DNA from: Streptococcus mitis
Lineage (GTDB): Bacteria > Bacillota > Bacilli > Lactobacillales > Streptococcaceae
DNA: 64,000 nucleotides
Assembly (NCBI GenBank): GCA_001914195.1
Contig: MKYF01000042.1
Span: 1 to 64,000, forward strand
Reading direction: 5' to 3'
Below, piece after piece: positions 16,722 through 25,294 of this stretch. Numbering within the stretch: position 1 is the first letter of the stretch; every line of letters begins with the position of its first letter. The notes below the pieces were generated by a model, which saw only the letters and a program-made list of their open reading frames with translations, ran no database searches and had not been told where the DNA came from. A program made the translations under genes and the position numbers.

Positions 16722-16971
16722 TACTTAAAATCTCTCCTACATTTATTTTGACATTGGCAAAGACATTATCTGCCTCCTGCGCTGCCACTTCCAGCGCTTC
16801 TTTGAGAATGCGCATGAGCTCATCAAACTCCCCTTCCAAGACCGTTTCAAATGGTGTCACCACCATGGTCACTTCTTGAGCTTGTAGATAAGCAATGACT
16901 TGATCGATAACAGCTATCCGATCAATCCCCTGCGATAGGGGTAAAACTTGCAAGGCAATGCTTGCTTTCAT
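16681..16971 (-). CDS. Thiamine-binding protein (MTH1187/YkoF-like)
   Basis: 96 residues, one domain of the small cytosolic family annotated as thiamine-binding (related to YkoF and the former DUF77). It starts MKASIALQVLPLSQG after a good AGGAGG site. First gene of the riboswitch-controlled operon and overlaps the permease gene. It may buffer thiamine or a precursor on the inside of the membrane; the exact role is unknown. Confidence 0.8.
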   Translation of the reverse strand: MKASIALQVLPLSQGIDRIAVIDQVIAYLQAQEVTMVVTPFETVLEGEFDELMRILKEALEVAAQEADNVFANVKINVGEILSIDEKLEKYTETTH

Positions 16972-17012
16972 AACAACCTCCTCTTCTCGTTTTCCTTTTT
17001 ACAAAAAGAAAA

Positions 17013-17037
17013 ACCTTTACCATATATGGAAAAAGGT
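17013..17037 (-). terminator. Riboswitch expression-platform terminator
   Basis: On the minus strand ACCTTTTTCC pairs with GGTAAAGGT around CATATATG, followed by TTTTTC. It sits between the TPP aptamer and the first gene, as expected for a ligand-controlled intrinsic terminator. Confidence 0.7.
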
Positions 17038-17047
17038 CAAGAATAGA

Positions 17048-17135
17048 CTAAGTATCGTTCCCTCCGCTGGCATTACCCAGATCAGGTGCGGTCGAAGTTT
17101 AACACTTCCTCTCAGACTGTACACAGACTCCCATA
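17048..17135 (-). ncRNA. TPP (THI-box) riboswitch
   Basis: Minus strand: GGGAGTC, then CTGAGAGGAAG, then ACCTGATCTGGGTAATGC followed by CAGCGGAGGGA. These are the conserved strands of the thiamine pyrophosphate aptamer, in the right order and about 80 bases long. It precedes the thiamine-binding protein and transporter genes and should turn them off when TPP is plentiful. Confidence 0.95.
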
Positions 17136-17197
17136 TATTATATGGACATATGATAGCGCAAAATAAAAAAAATGTCAAGGAAACTGCTTACAGAAAA

Positions 17198-17219
17198 GAG
17201 CAGGAAAAATTTCCTACTC
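17198..17219 (-). terminator. Terminator of cbpD
   Basis: Minus-strand stem GAGTAGGAAA with TTTCCTGCTC (one G-T pair), followed by TTTTC, eight bases beyond the stop codon. Confidence 0.75.
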
Positions 17220-17226
17220 CAATTTT

Positions 17227-18342
17227 CTATACTCGTTCTCCATCACTATTTACTCTATAGCCATCCACCGTCGTATTGACAGCTAAGGCACCTGAAGAGT
17301 AAGAATAATACCACTTACCAGACACTTGATACCATCCTGTTTTCATTGCTCCTGAACCATCCAGATAATACCAAACCCCATTTTCCTTTAACCAACCTGT
17401 CTGCATTTCACCAGATGATTTCAAATAATACCAGCTAGAACCATCCTTTAACCAGCCCGTTGATTTAGAGCCATTTGATTTGAAATGATACCAACTACCA
17501 TTTATTTTTTTCCAACCAACAGTCAGAACATCATTGGAACTACCTTCTGTTTGATTCTGCGATGACACAACCTCCTCTAACTGAATATAGCGACGACTTC
17601 CACTATAAGATATATAACTCAACCACTTGTACCCATCTTTTTCAAGTACCTGATCATAATGAACACTCTCACCTGGAGAATAATATGCAATTGAAGTTGC
17701 ACTAACTAAAGGTTGATTTTTTATAGCTGACTTATTCTTAAAATAATGTGTTCCTCCTGAAGAAGACAAAGGTTGACTATTGAATACGTTGCTACTACTT
17801 ACGACATTCCCTCCATCCAAATCTTTAAAATGAATAAATCCTGCCATTGTATTCGCTTTTATAATTCGTTTATTGTAGGATCCTGTATAACCATAGTTGT
17901 ATTCCTCAATTTCTATATTATCCCCCATTATATTTGAAACCCAGGCAACATGACCATATCCTCCTGCAGTAGACCAAGCAATAGATCCAATCGTTGGTAC
18001 ACTATCTACACGATAGCCTTCACGACGAGCACGATAGCCCCATTCATTCGCATTTCCATAAGCTGCCGGAATCTCAAAACCATTGACATTACTCAAGCGA
18101 AAGGCTGCAAATGAAGTACACTGACGAGAATACATCCGCCACTTGTCAATCTCCTGACTCCCATTTTTATAGTAAGCAGGATAATCATCCCCACGCGCAA
18201 TCGATCCATTTTCTCCAGAATAGGCATATACACTATCACTCGCTACTAGCATCAATCCTACTGCTAAAAAAGGAACAACCTTTTTAACTGATTTTCTCAA
18301 AGAAAATCCTGTCTCTGTTACTTTGAATGGTAAAACTTTCAT
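17227..18342 (-). CDS. cbpD: Choline-binding murein hydrolase CbpD-like
   Basis: 371 residues. Signal peptide to about residue 40 (VYA); CHAP domain about 45-175 with catalytic Cys75 (SRQCTSF) and His131 (GYGHVAW); one SH3-like segment about 200-257; then four choline-binding repeats from 276 (GWKKINGSWYHF and similar). CbpD is the competence-induced fratricin that lyses non-competent neighbours. Pneumococcal CbpD is about 450 residues with two SH3b domains, so this is a shorter form. Start at 18342 follows AAGGAGG. A SigX box lies about 50 bases upstream. Confidence 0.92.
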   Translation of the reverse strand: MKVLPFKVTETGFSLRKSVKKVVPFLAVGLMLVASDSVYAYSGENGSIARGDDYPAYYKNGSQEIDKWRMYSRQCTSFAAFRLSNVNGFEIPAAYGNANEWGYRARREGYRVDSVPTIGSIAWSTAGGYGHVAWVSNIMGDNIEIEEYNYGYTGSYNKRIIKANTMAGFIHFKDLDGGNVVSSSNVFNSQPLSSSGGTHYFKNKSAIKNQPLVSATSIAYYSPGESVHYDQVLEKDGYKWLSYISYSGSRRYIQLEEVVSSQNQTEGSSNDVLTVGWKKINGSWYHFKSNGSKSTGWLKDGSSWYYLKSSGEMQTGWLKENGVWYYLDGSGAMKTGWYQVSGKWYYSYSSGALAVNTTVDGYRVNSDGERV

Positions 18343-18390
18343 TCTTCCTCCTTGAAAATAATATAAATCGAAGATTGCCTTCACTTAAAC

Positions 18391-18398
18391 TATTCGGA
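18391..18398 (-). promoter_or_regulatory. SigX competence box of cbpD
   Basis: TCCGAATA on the minus strand, a one-base variant of the TACGAATA box, preceded by T-rich sequence. It lies 49 bases before the cbpD ATG, giving a leader of about 42 bases. cbpD is a known late competence gene in pneumococcus. Confidence 0.8.
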
Positions 18399-18408
18399 GA
18401 AAAAAGAA

Positions 18409-18431
18409 AAAGTGAGAAAATTTCTCACTTT
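18409..18431 (-). terminator. Terminator of the gdpP-rplI-dnaB-veg transcript
   Basis: Stem AAAGTGAGAAA / TTTCTCACTTT followed by TTCTTTTT on the minus strand. It overlaps the veg stop codon and ends ten bases before the cbpD competence box, insulating cbpD. Confidence 0.8.
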
Positions 18432-18696
18432 AGTCAAGATAATGAATCAAATTCTTTTCTGTAAGAATGTCTGAGTAAGTAAAGGACTCAACATAAACAT
18501 TAGCTTGTTTATCTCCTTCAACGTTCCCAAATTCCACGATAAATAAGGATGGATAAACTTCAATTAGCTTACCCAATCTATTTTTTTGGCGCTTACGCCC
18601 ATTTTCCAAAGTCATTTCGATTACATGACCCTCATGCGCCTTGATTTCCTCTTTAATTTTTTTCATCTTAGCTACATCTGTAAATGCATCTGTCAT
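18430..18696 (-). CDS. veg: Veg family protein
   Basis: 88 residues of the DUF1021/Veg family: MTDAFTDVAKMKKIKEEIKAHEG is followed by a small beta-rich core. Veg in Bacillus affects biofilm gene expression; its role in streptococci is unclear. The ATG overlaps the stop of the helicase gene by four bases. Length and position match the conserved streptococcal gene downstream of dnaB. Confidence 0.88.
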   Translation of the reverse strand: MTDAFTDVAKMKKIKEEIKAHEGHVIEMTLENGRKRQKNRLGKLIEVYPSLFIVEFGNVEGDKQANVYVESFTYSDILTEKNLIHYLD

Positions 18697-20051
18697 CTTA
18701 TTTCCTCCCTTTTTGATATACTTGAAAATTTATTGTATTCTTTTTGGAAAATTAATTCCACCGTTCCACGAGCTCCACTACGGTTTTTCTCGATAATAAC
18801 TTCTACCTTATTATTTGGGATGCCTTCCTCTTCTTCACCACCACGCTCATAGTAGTCGTCGCGATAAAGAAAGGCTACGATATCAGCGTCCTGCTCAATA
18901 GACCCAGATTCACGAATATCAGACAAGACTGGCCTCTTGTCCTGACGTTGTTCTACACCACGAGAAAGCTGACTCAGAGCAATTACGGGAACTTTCAGTT
19001 CCTTGGCTAGGATTTTCAACTGACGTGAAATTTCTGAAACCTCTTGTTGACGATTTTCCCGACCAGTTCCCGTGATAAGCTGCAAATAGTCTATTAAAAT
19101 CAAACCAAGATTTCCAGTTTCTTGAGCCAGTTTACGAGAACGAGAACGAATCTCTGTAATCCGAATCCCTGGCGTATCATCGATATAGATACTTGCATTA
19201 GCTAGATTCCCTTGAGCAATGGTATATTTTTGCCATTCCTCATCAGTCAATTGACCCGTACGAATAGAGTGAGACTCTACCAAACCTTCTGCAGCTAACA
19301 TACGGTCTACTAGACTTTCTGCACCCATCTCGAGCGAAAAGATAGCAACTGTTTTGTCCAACTTAGTTCCAATATTCTGAGCGATATTCAAGGCAAAGGC
19401 TGTCTTACCAACCGCCGGACGGGCTGCTAGGATAATCAACTCCTCCTCATGAAGTCCAGTCGTCATATGATCCAAATCACGATAGCCCGTAGCAATACCT
19501 GTAATATCAGTCGTTTGTTGAGAGCGAGCTTCCAGATTTCCAAAGTTAACATTCAATACATCTCGAATGTTCTTAAATCCACTTCGATTAGCATTTTCAC
19601 TGACATCAATCAGTCCTTTTTCTGCCTGAGCAATAATTTCATCAGCTGGTTGCGAAGCCTCGTAAGCTTGATTGACAGACTCTGTCAACTTGGCAATTAA
19701 TCGCCGTAGCATAGCCTTTTCTGCGACAATCTTAGCATAATACTCCGCATTAGCAGAAGTTGGCACAGAATTGACAATCTCAACCAAGTAAGACAGGCCA
19801 CCAATATTCTGCAAATCACCTTGATTATCAAGAATGGTACGAACCGTTGTTGCGTCTATAGCATCGCCACGGTCGGATAAATCAACCATGGCTTGGAAAA
19901 TCAATCGATGGGCATACTTAAAAAAGTCCCGAGACTCAATATATTCTCGCACAAAAACAAGCTTACTCTCGTCAATAAAGATAGCCCCTAAAACGGATTG
20001 CTCAGCTAAGATATCTTGAGGTTGTACTCGTAACTCTTCTACTTCTGCCAT
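18693..20051 (-). CDS. dnaB: Replicative DNA helicase DnaB (DnaC in Bacillus naming)
   Basis: 452 residues. The N-terminal DnaB domain (residues 10-110) is followed by the RecA-like ATPase with Walker A ARPAVGKTAF near residue 210, Walker B LILIDYLQLI near 315, and the DIRESGSIEQDAD motif near 385. This hexameric helicase unwinds the chromosomal fork. It lies between rplI (44 bases upstream) and veg. No intein or truncation. Confidence 0.96.
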   Translation of the reverse strand: MAEVEELRVQPQDILAEQSVLGAIFIDESKLVFVREYIESRDFFKYAHRLIFQAMVDLSDRGDAIDATTVRTILDNQGDLQNIGGLSYLVEIVNSVPTSANAEYYAKIVAEKAMLRRLIAKLTESVNQAYEASQPADEIIAQAEKGLIDVSENANRSGFKNIRDVLNVNFGNLEARSQQTTDITGIATGYRDLDHMTTGLHEEELIILAARPAVGKTAFALNIAQNIGTKLDKTVAIFSLEMGAESLVDRMLAAEGLVESHSIRTGQLTDEEWQKYTIAQGNLANASIYIDDTPGIRITEIRSRSRKLAQETGNLGLILIDYLQLITGTGRENRQQEVSEISRQLKILAKELKVPVIALSQLSRGVEQRQDKRPVLSDIRESGSIEQDADIVAFLYRDDYYERGGEEEEGIPNNKVEVIIEKNRSGARGTVELIFQKEYNKFSSISKREEIR

Positions 20052-20094
20052 CAGACTTCCCTTCCTTTTACAATCTTGTCAAGAAAGTGTAAAT

Positions 20095-20547
20095 TTACCC
20101 TTCTTTCACACGAAGATTGATCACACTTGTGATATCTTGATAGATTTTCACTGGCACATCGATCAAACCAACTGCTCGAATCGGAGCTTGTACTTGAATA
20201 TGACGTTTATCAATCTTAATTCCAAATTGCTTTTGCAGTTCTTCTGCAATCTTCTTATTGGTAATAGAACCAAAAGTACGGCCATCTGGACCAACCTTTT
20301 CAACAAATTCTACAATAGTTTCTTCTGCTTCTAGTTGGGCTTTAATTGCTTTTGCTTCTGCAATCATCTCAGCGTGAGCTTTTTCTTCAGATTTTTGTTT
20401 ACCACGAAGTTCACCTACAGCTTGAGCAGTCGCTTCTTTTGCTAGATTCTTTTTGATAAGAAAGTTTTGTGCATACCCTGTTGGTACTTCCTTAATTTCG
20501 CCTTTTTTACCTTTTCCTTTGACATCTGCTAAAAAGATTACTTTCAT
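20095..20547 (-). CDS. rplI: Ribosomal protein L9
   Basis: 150 residues. The N-terminal L9 signature GKGKKGEIKEVPTGYAQNFLI is at about residues 11-31, followed by the long connecting helix and the C-terminal domain. The ATG overlaps the gdpP stop by four bases, so expression is coupled to the c-di-AMP phosphodiesterase, an arrangement conserved in Firmicutes. Confidence 0.97.
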   Translation of the reverse strand: MKVIFLADVKGKGKKGEIKEVPTGYAQNFLIKKNLAKEATAQAVGELRGKQKSEEKAHAEMIAEAKAIKAQLEAEETIVEFVEKVGPDGRTFGSITNKKIAEELQKQFGIKIDKRHIQVQAPIRAVGLIDVPVKIYQDITSVINLRVKEG

Positions 20548-22517
20548 TCTTCTATCTCCTTTTCCTTTATTTCATTTAATACAATTTCTGTCAGTTTTTC
20601 ACCTGCTTCTGACAAGGTTGAATCCTTAATTTGAGCTGCTGCCAAATTAAAGTGGCCTCCACCTCCCAGCTCTTCCATAATCCGTTGTACATTCAGCTTA
20701 CTACGACTGCGAGCTGAGATAGAGATAAATCCTTGTGTATTCTTCGCAAGAACAAAACTCGCTTCAATACCCGACATAGCTAACATGGCATCTGCTGCCT
20801 TACTAATAACAACTGTATCATAGCATTTCGAGTCCTTAGCCTCTGCTATTAGTACATCTGAACCTAATTTACGCCCCTGTAAAATCAGTTCATTGACCTC
20901 ACGATATTCTTCAAAATCTGTCGCAGCGATTTCTTGGATAGCAATACTATCACTTCCGCGCGTTCTGAGATAGCTAGCAACATCAAATGTCCGACTAGTC
21001 ACTCGTGAGGTGAAATTTTTAGTATCCAGCATCATACCAGCCATCAAGACACTTGCTTGCATACGACTCAAACGATTTTTCTTAGAATTCTGGAACTGAA
21101 TCAATTCCGTCACCAACTCACTGGCACTGCTTGCACCACTTTCGATATAAGTGATAACCGCATTATCTGGAAAATCCTGATCCCTTCTGTGGTGGTCAAT
21201 GACGATGGTTTGGGTAAATAAATCATAAAATTCTTTCGATAAAGTTAAAGCTGTCTTTGAATGGTCTACAAGAATCAACAAAGAACGATTGGTCACCATC
21301 CCCATTGCGTCCTTAACAGACAACAACTTTGTAACTCCTTCTTTTTCTAAGAATGAAACAGCTCGTTCAATATCCGGCGACATTTGTTCTTCATCATAAA
21401 GAGCATAACTATTTTCTGTTACATTACTAGCAAATAACTGCATACCTACAGCAGAACCCAAAGCATCCATATCAAGGTTTTTGTGACCAACTACAAAAAC
21501 CTGATCTACACTTCTAATTTTATCTGAAATAGCTGTCATCATAGCGCGCGTACGTGTCCTTGTACGCTTGATTGAGGCAGCAGATCCACCACCAAAATAA
21601 ACTGGATTTTTCGTTTCGTCATTCTCCTTGACAACCACCTGGTCGCCACCACGCACTTCAGCCAAGTTCAAATTGAGCAAAGCAACTTTCCCTATTTCAT
21701 CATGATTTCCATCACCATAAGAAAATCCCATACTTAAGGTCAAGGGCAACTGTCTCTGTTTCGACTCTTCTCTGAAAGAATCAATAACAGAAAATTTATC
21801 GTTCATCAATCCCTCAAGCACCGTGTAGTCCGTAAATAGATAAAAGCGATCCATACTTACTCGACGGGAGAACATGGCATGTTTACCAGCAAATTCTGAA
21901 ACAAAATTGGCTACAAAACTGTTAATATGACTGATATCAGACTCTGATGTTTCATCTTCTAAGTCATCGTAGTTGTCAACAGAAACAATCCCAATCACAG
22001 GTCGACTCGTAACTAACTCAACAGTCGCTTCGTATTCTCCAGACACATCAAAGAAGTAAAGAACTCCAGACACCTTGTCCATATGAACCGAATAGCGGGT
22101 CTCACCCAAGGTAGCATAAGAACCTGGATTCCCTACCGATGCCTTGATAATTGTTTGAATTAATGCCACATCAATCTCGCCCACTTCATTAGTCAAAATC
22201 AATTCAGCATAAGGATTAAACCATTCAACTTCACCTGACGATAAGTCTAATTTAATAACTCCGACAGGCATCTGTTCTAACAAGGTTGTCAAACTTTCTT
22301 CAGCTTGGTGGTTTACATACTGGATTTGTTCTACTTCACTCCTTGAGTAGTAGTCTCTCTGATGGATGAATAATAAAATATATGAACCCAAAATAAGTAG
22401 CAAAAGAAATAGCGTTACCAGTGTATTCGTTACAAAAACAAGTTGCACAGATAGCACTCCGAACGCCACTATTCCTAATATTAAGGGGAAAATAGGACTT
22501 ACATAAAATTTTTTCAT
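20544..22517 (-). CDS. gdpP: Cyclic-di-AMP phosphodiesterase GdpP (Pde1)
   Basis: 657 residues. Two membrane helices (residues 10-55), a PAS-like domain (about 75-150), a degenerate GGDEF domain (about 165-300), then DHH (DMDALGSA near 347, VIDHHRRD near 420) and DHHA1 with GGGGHFNLAAAQ near 630. It hydrolyses c-di-AMP to pApA, influencing potassium balance, wall stress and beta-lactam tolerance. Start at 22517 follows AAGAGG; the open frame extends seven codons further upstream without a ribosome site. First gene of gdpP-rplI-dnaB-veg. Confidence 0.95.
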   Translation of the reverse strand: MKKFYVSPIFPLILGIVAFGVLSVQLVFVTNTLVTLFLLLLILGSYILLFIHQRDYYSRSEVEQIQYVNHQAEESLTTLLEQMPVGVIKLDLSSGEVEWFNPYAELILTNEVGEIDVALIQTIIKASVGNPGSYATLGETRYSVHMDKVSGVLYFFDVSGEYEATVELVTSRPVIGIVSVDNYDDLEDETSESDISHINSFVANFVSEFAGKHAMFSRRVSMDRFYLFTDYTVLEGLMNDKFSVIDSFREESKQRQLPLTLSMGFSYGDGNHDEIGKVALLNLNLAEVRGGDQVVVKENDETKNPVYFGGGSAASIKRTRTRTRAMMTAISDKIRSVDQVFVVGHKNLDMDALGSAVGMQLFASNVTENSYALYDEEQMSPDIERAVSFLEKEGVTKLLSVKDAMGMVTNRSLLILVDHSKTALTLSKEFYDLFTQTIVIDHHRRDQDFPDNAVITYIESGASSASELVTELIQFQNSKKNRLSRMQASVLMAGMMLDTKNFTSRVTSRTFDVASYLRTRGSDSIAIQEIAATDFEEYREVNELILQGRKLGSDVLIAEAKDSKCYDTVVISKAADAMLAMSGIEASFVLAKNTQGFISISARSRSKLNVQRIMEELGGGGHFNLAAAQIKDSTLSEAGEKLTEIVLNEIKEKEIEE

Positions 22518-22609
22518 TCCAAACCTCTTGGCACCCATTATACCATAATAACCACCAAAAAGCGACTTTTTAAAAGTGTAATCAGTAATTCTATCAATTA
22601 TAAGAAAAA

Positions 22610-22636
22610 GGAGGTTTACAATTCAGTAAACCTTCC
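22610..22636 (-). terminator. Terminator of hpf
   Basis: Hairpin with GGAAGGTTTAC / GTAAACCTCC arms and loop TGAATT, followed by TTTTTCTT on the minus strand. Confidence 0.8.
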
Positions 22637-22652
22637 TTTACACATATTGAAA

Positions 22653-23201
22653 TTAAGATTCTTTAACTTCTAACAAGCCAATTTCGCCATCTTCACGACG
22701 ATAAATCACATTAGTTGTTTGATCTTCAACATCCACATAGATAAAGAAATCATGTCCCAACAAATCCATCTGTAGAATAGCTTCTTCCAAATCCATTGGT
22801 TTTAAATCAATTTGTTTTGAACGAACAACTCTAGATTGGACAACATTTGGATCTTCCACCAAAGCATCTGTAAATAATTGACTAGTTGCTACCTTATTTT
22901 TATTTTTACGCTCGATTTTTGTTTTATTTTTACGAATCTGACGTTCAATTTTATCGGTTACAAGGTCAATTGAACCATACATATCTTGAGACACATCTTC
23001 TGCACGAAGAGTAATTGAGCCAAGCGGAATCGTTACTTCCACTTTAGCAGTTTTTTCACGATACACCTTCAAGTTAACTCGAGCATCCAACTCTTGTTCA
23101 GCTTGAAAATACTTTTCGATCTTTTCGAGTTTAGAAACTACATAATCACGAATTGCTTCTGTTACTTCTAGGTTTTCACCACGGATACTATATTTAATCA
23201 T
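22653..23201 (-). CDS. hpf: Long-form ribosome hibernation promoting factor
   Basis: 182 residues. The N-terminal S30AE/HPF domain (MIKYSIRGENLEVTEAIRDYV to about residue 100) is joined to the C-terminal dimerisation domain found in long HPF (from KPMDLEEAILQMDLLGHDFFIY onward). It dimerises 70S ribosomes to 100S in resting cells. Stand-alone gene downstream of the comF operon, with its own terminator. Confidence 0.95.
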   Translation of the reverse strand: MIKYSIRGENLEVTEAIRDYVVSKLEKIEKYFQAEQELDARVNLKVYREKTAKVEVTIPLGSITLRAEDVSQDMYGSIDLVTDKIERQIRKNKTKIERKNKNKVATSQLFTDALVEDPNVVQSRVVRSKQIDLKPMDLEEAILQMDLLGHDFFIYVDVEDQTTNVIYRREDGEIGLLEVKES

Positions 23202-23280
23202 ATGAGTACCTTCTTTCTAAACATTTTTGTTTTTCTGATTTCATTATAACGCTTTCATTTTATTTTTGCAAATTTTTTCC

Positions 23281-23943
23281 TCATCTTACAAGGGAAAATG
23301 TTTTCACATCCTCAGCACCCGCTTCTTCCAGCAGTCTCTTCACACGATTTATAGTTGTTCCAGTAGTATAAATATCATCTATAAGTAGGATTTTTTTAGG
23401 AATAGTGACTCCACTTTTAATAAAGAAAGGAAATTCTGTCTCCAAACGCTCTGAGCGACTTTTAGAAGAACTAGCTCGCTCTTCTCTCTTTTCTAATAAA
23501 TCCAGATACGCAAAGCCTGCTGCATCAACTAAACCTTCAACCTGATTAAATCCTCTATCAGCATATCTATCAGGACTTAGGGGAATTACAACAAATTGAT
23601 ACTCTTTGTACTTTTTTAACTCCTCACTTAAAAATGAAGCGAACACTTTTCTTAAAAGAAAGTCTCCATCAAACTTATACCGACTGAAAAAATCCTTCAT
23701 AGCTTGATTGTAAGTAAAAATCGCTCTATGACTGACCTCAACTCCTTCTTTACACCAAAATTGACAATCTTGACACTTTATTGACAACCCTGTTTTCATA
23801 CAGTTTGGACAGTGCTCTTCTCCAATTCTCTCAAAAGTAGAATCACAATCTAAACAAAGACAAGAGACATCATTCCTCAGAAGTAAGAGACTACTAAAAG
23901 TTAAAACAGCCTTCATAGTCTGCCCACACAATAAGCACTTCAT
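23281..23943 (-). CDS. comFC: Competence protein ComFC
   Basis: 220 residues. An N-terminal zinc finger (CLLCGQ, CLDCD, CPNC, CQDC) is followed by a phosphoribosyltransferase-like domain with the PRPP loop ILLIDDIYTTGTT near residue 182. It works with ComFA in uptake and processing of single-stranded DNA. Overlaps the end of comFA by four bases, so it is translated from the same competence-induced transcript. Confidence 0.94.
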   Translation of the reverse strand: MKCLLCGQTMKAVLTFSSLLLLRNDVSCLCLDCDSTFERIGEEHCPNCMKTGLSIKCQDCQFWCKEGVEVSHRAIFTYNQAMKDFFSRYKFDGDFLLRKVFASFLSEELKKYKEYQFVVIPLSPDRYADRGFNQVEGLVDAAGFAYLDLLEKREERASSSKSRSERLETEFPFFIKSGVTIPKKILLIDDIYTTGTTINRVKRLLEEAGAEDVKTFSLVR

Positions 23944-25238
23944 AGTCCCGCCTCCTTGTTCATCTGCTGAATTTCCTTAATTGCCTTTTTGATTGAAGCA
24001 TTTAACCCGTCATGGAAGAAAAGCAAATCTCCTGTCGGTCTATCCATGCTTCGTCCAACTCGTCCACCAATCTGAATCAAACTAGACTTGGTAAACAGAC
24101 GATGATTGGCCTCTACTACGAAAACATCCACACAAGGGAAGGTAACTCCACGCTCCAAGATTGTCGTGCTGATTAGTATTGTCAGTTCTCCATCTCGAAA
24201 AGCTTGTACCTGCTCTAATCTATCTTCTGTTACAGAAGATACAAAGCCAATTTTCTCATTTGGAAATTGCTCCTGTAAAATTTCTTTTAACTGCTCCCCT
24301 TTCTTAATTTCTGATGCAAAAATGAGTAACGGATAAGCTGTCTTTCTCTGCTTCTCAATATAAGACTTTAACTTTGGTGACAACCGATTTTTCTCTAAAC
24401 AGTGATTAAAATCCGATAACCAAACTGGCTTAGGAATAATCAATGGATTTCCATGAAATCGTCTTGGCAAGCTCAATCGTTTTAGTTCTCCTATTCGAAC
24501 CTTCCTATCTAACTCATCGGTCGAAGTCGCTGTTAAAAAGATTCTCAGTCCATTCTCCTTTACACTATTCTTGACAGCATGGTAAAGAGTGGGATTGTCA
24601 ACATAAGGAAAGGCATCTACTTCATCCACTATCAGCAAATCAAAAGCTTGATAAAACTTCAATAACTGATGGGTCGTCGCAACAACTAGTGGTGTTCGAA
24701 AATACGGCTCTGATTCTCCGTGTAGTAAAGATATCTCGCAAGCAAAATCATCTTGCAGGCGCTTGTACAGCTCCAAACAAACATCTATGCGAGGACTAGC
24801 CAAACACACTGCACCACCCCTATTAATCACCTTAGCCACAACTTGATAAATCATTTCTGTCTTTCCAGCTCCTGTTACAGCGTGAACCAAGGTTGGCTCC
24901 TGCTTGTCTACTGCTCGAATCAGTCCCTCTGACACCTTCTCTTGAAAAGGAGTTAATTGACCACGCCATTTAAGAACATCTTGCTTCGGAAAATCCTCCT
25001 GTGGGAAATAGTATAAAGCTTGATCACTCCTGACTCGCTTCATAATTAAGCACTCCCGACAATAGTAAGCACCAATGGGCAAATACCATTCTTCTAGAAT
25101 AGTACTATTACAACGTTGACAGAAAAGTTTCCCCTTCTCCTTTCTCATTGCTGGAAGTTTCTCCGCCAACTGACGTTCTTCTTCTGTTAATTCATTCTCA
25201 GTAAACAAGCGACCAAGATAATTTGGATTTACTTTCAT
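23940..25238 (-). CDS. comFA: DNA uptake ATPase ComFA
   Basis: 432 residues, a DEAD-like helicase/translocase that drives ssDNA import. A zinc-binding four-cysteine motif (CQRC and CREC) is at about residues 39-62; Walker A GAGKTEM near 122; the DEAD variant DEVDAF near 204; helicase C-terminal motif QIGGRVGRS near 390. Driven by a perfect SigX box seven bases before the ATG, with no Shine-Dalgarno, so the mRNA is probably leaderless. Confidence 0.95.
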   Translation of the reverse strand: MKVNPNYLGRLFTENELTEEERQLAEKLPAMRKEKGKLFCQRCNSTILEEWYLPIGAYYCRECLIMKRVRSDQALYYFPQEDFPKQDVLKWRGQLTPFQEKVSEGLIRAVDKQEPTLVHAVTGAGKTEMIYQVVAKVINRGGAVCLASPRIDVCLELYKRLQDDFACEISLLHGESEPYFRTPLVVATTHQLLKFYQAFDLLIVDEVDAFPYVDNPTLYHAVKNSVKENGLRIFLTATSTDELDRKVRIGELKRLSLPRRFHGNPLIIPKPVWLSDFNHCLEKNRLSPKLKSYIEKQRKTAYPLLIFASEIKKGEQLKEILQEQFPNEKIGFVSSVTEDRLEQVQAFRDGELTILISTTILERGVTFPCVDVFVVEANHRLFTKSSLIQIGGRVGRSMDRPTGDLLFFHDGLNASIKKAIKEIQQMNKEAGL

Positions 25239-25245
25239 ACTTCTT

Positions 25246-25253
25246 TATTCGTA
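25246..25253 (-). promoter_or_regulatory. SigX competence box of comFA-comFC
   Basis: TACGAATA on the minus strand, preceded by TTTT and ending seven bases before the comFA ATG. It is a perfect copy of the streptococcal late-competence box and acts as the -10-like element for the alternative sigma factor. Confidence 0.92.
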
Positions 25254-25282
25254 AAAACCTAGCGCTTTAGATGATTTTTTAG

Positions 25283-25288
25283 TACAAT
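25283..25288 (+). promoter_or_regulatory. -10 element immediately before the YigZ gene
   Basis: TACAAT is followed by six bases and the ATG at 25295. There is no Shine-Dalgarno and no good -35. The transcript would begin at or next to the start codon. Confidence 0.4.
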
Positions 25289-25294
25289 TAGATC

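Noticed and set aside
19259..19266. TACGAATA (com box octamer) on the plus strand inside dnaB
   Set aside because: It is antisense to a conserved coding region, lacks T-rich context and has no gene downstream. Several chance copies are expected in a window of this size and base content.
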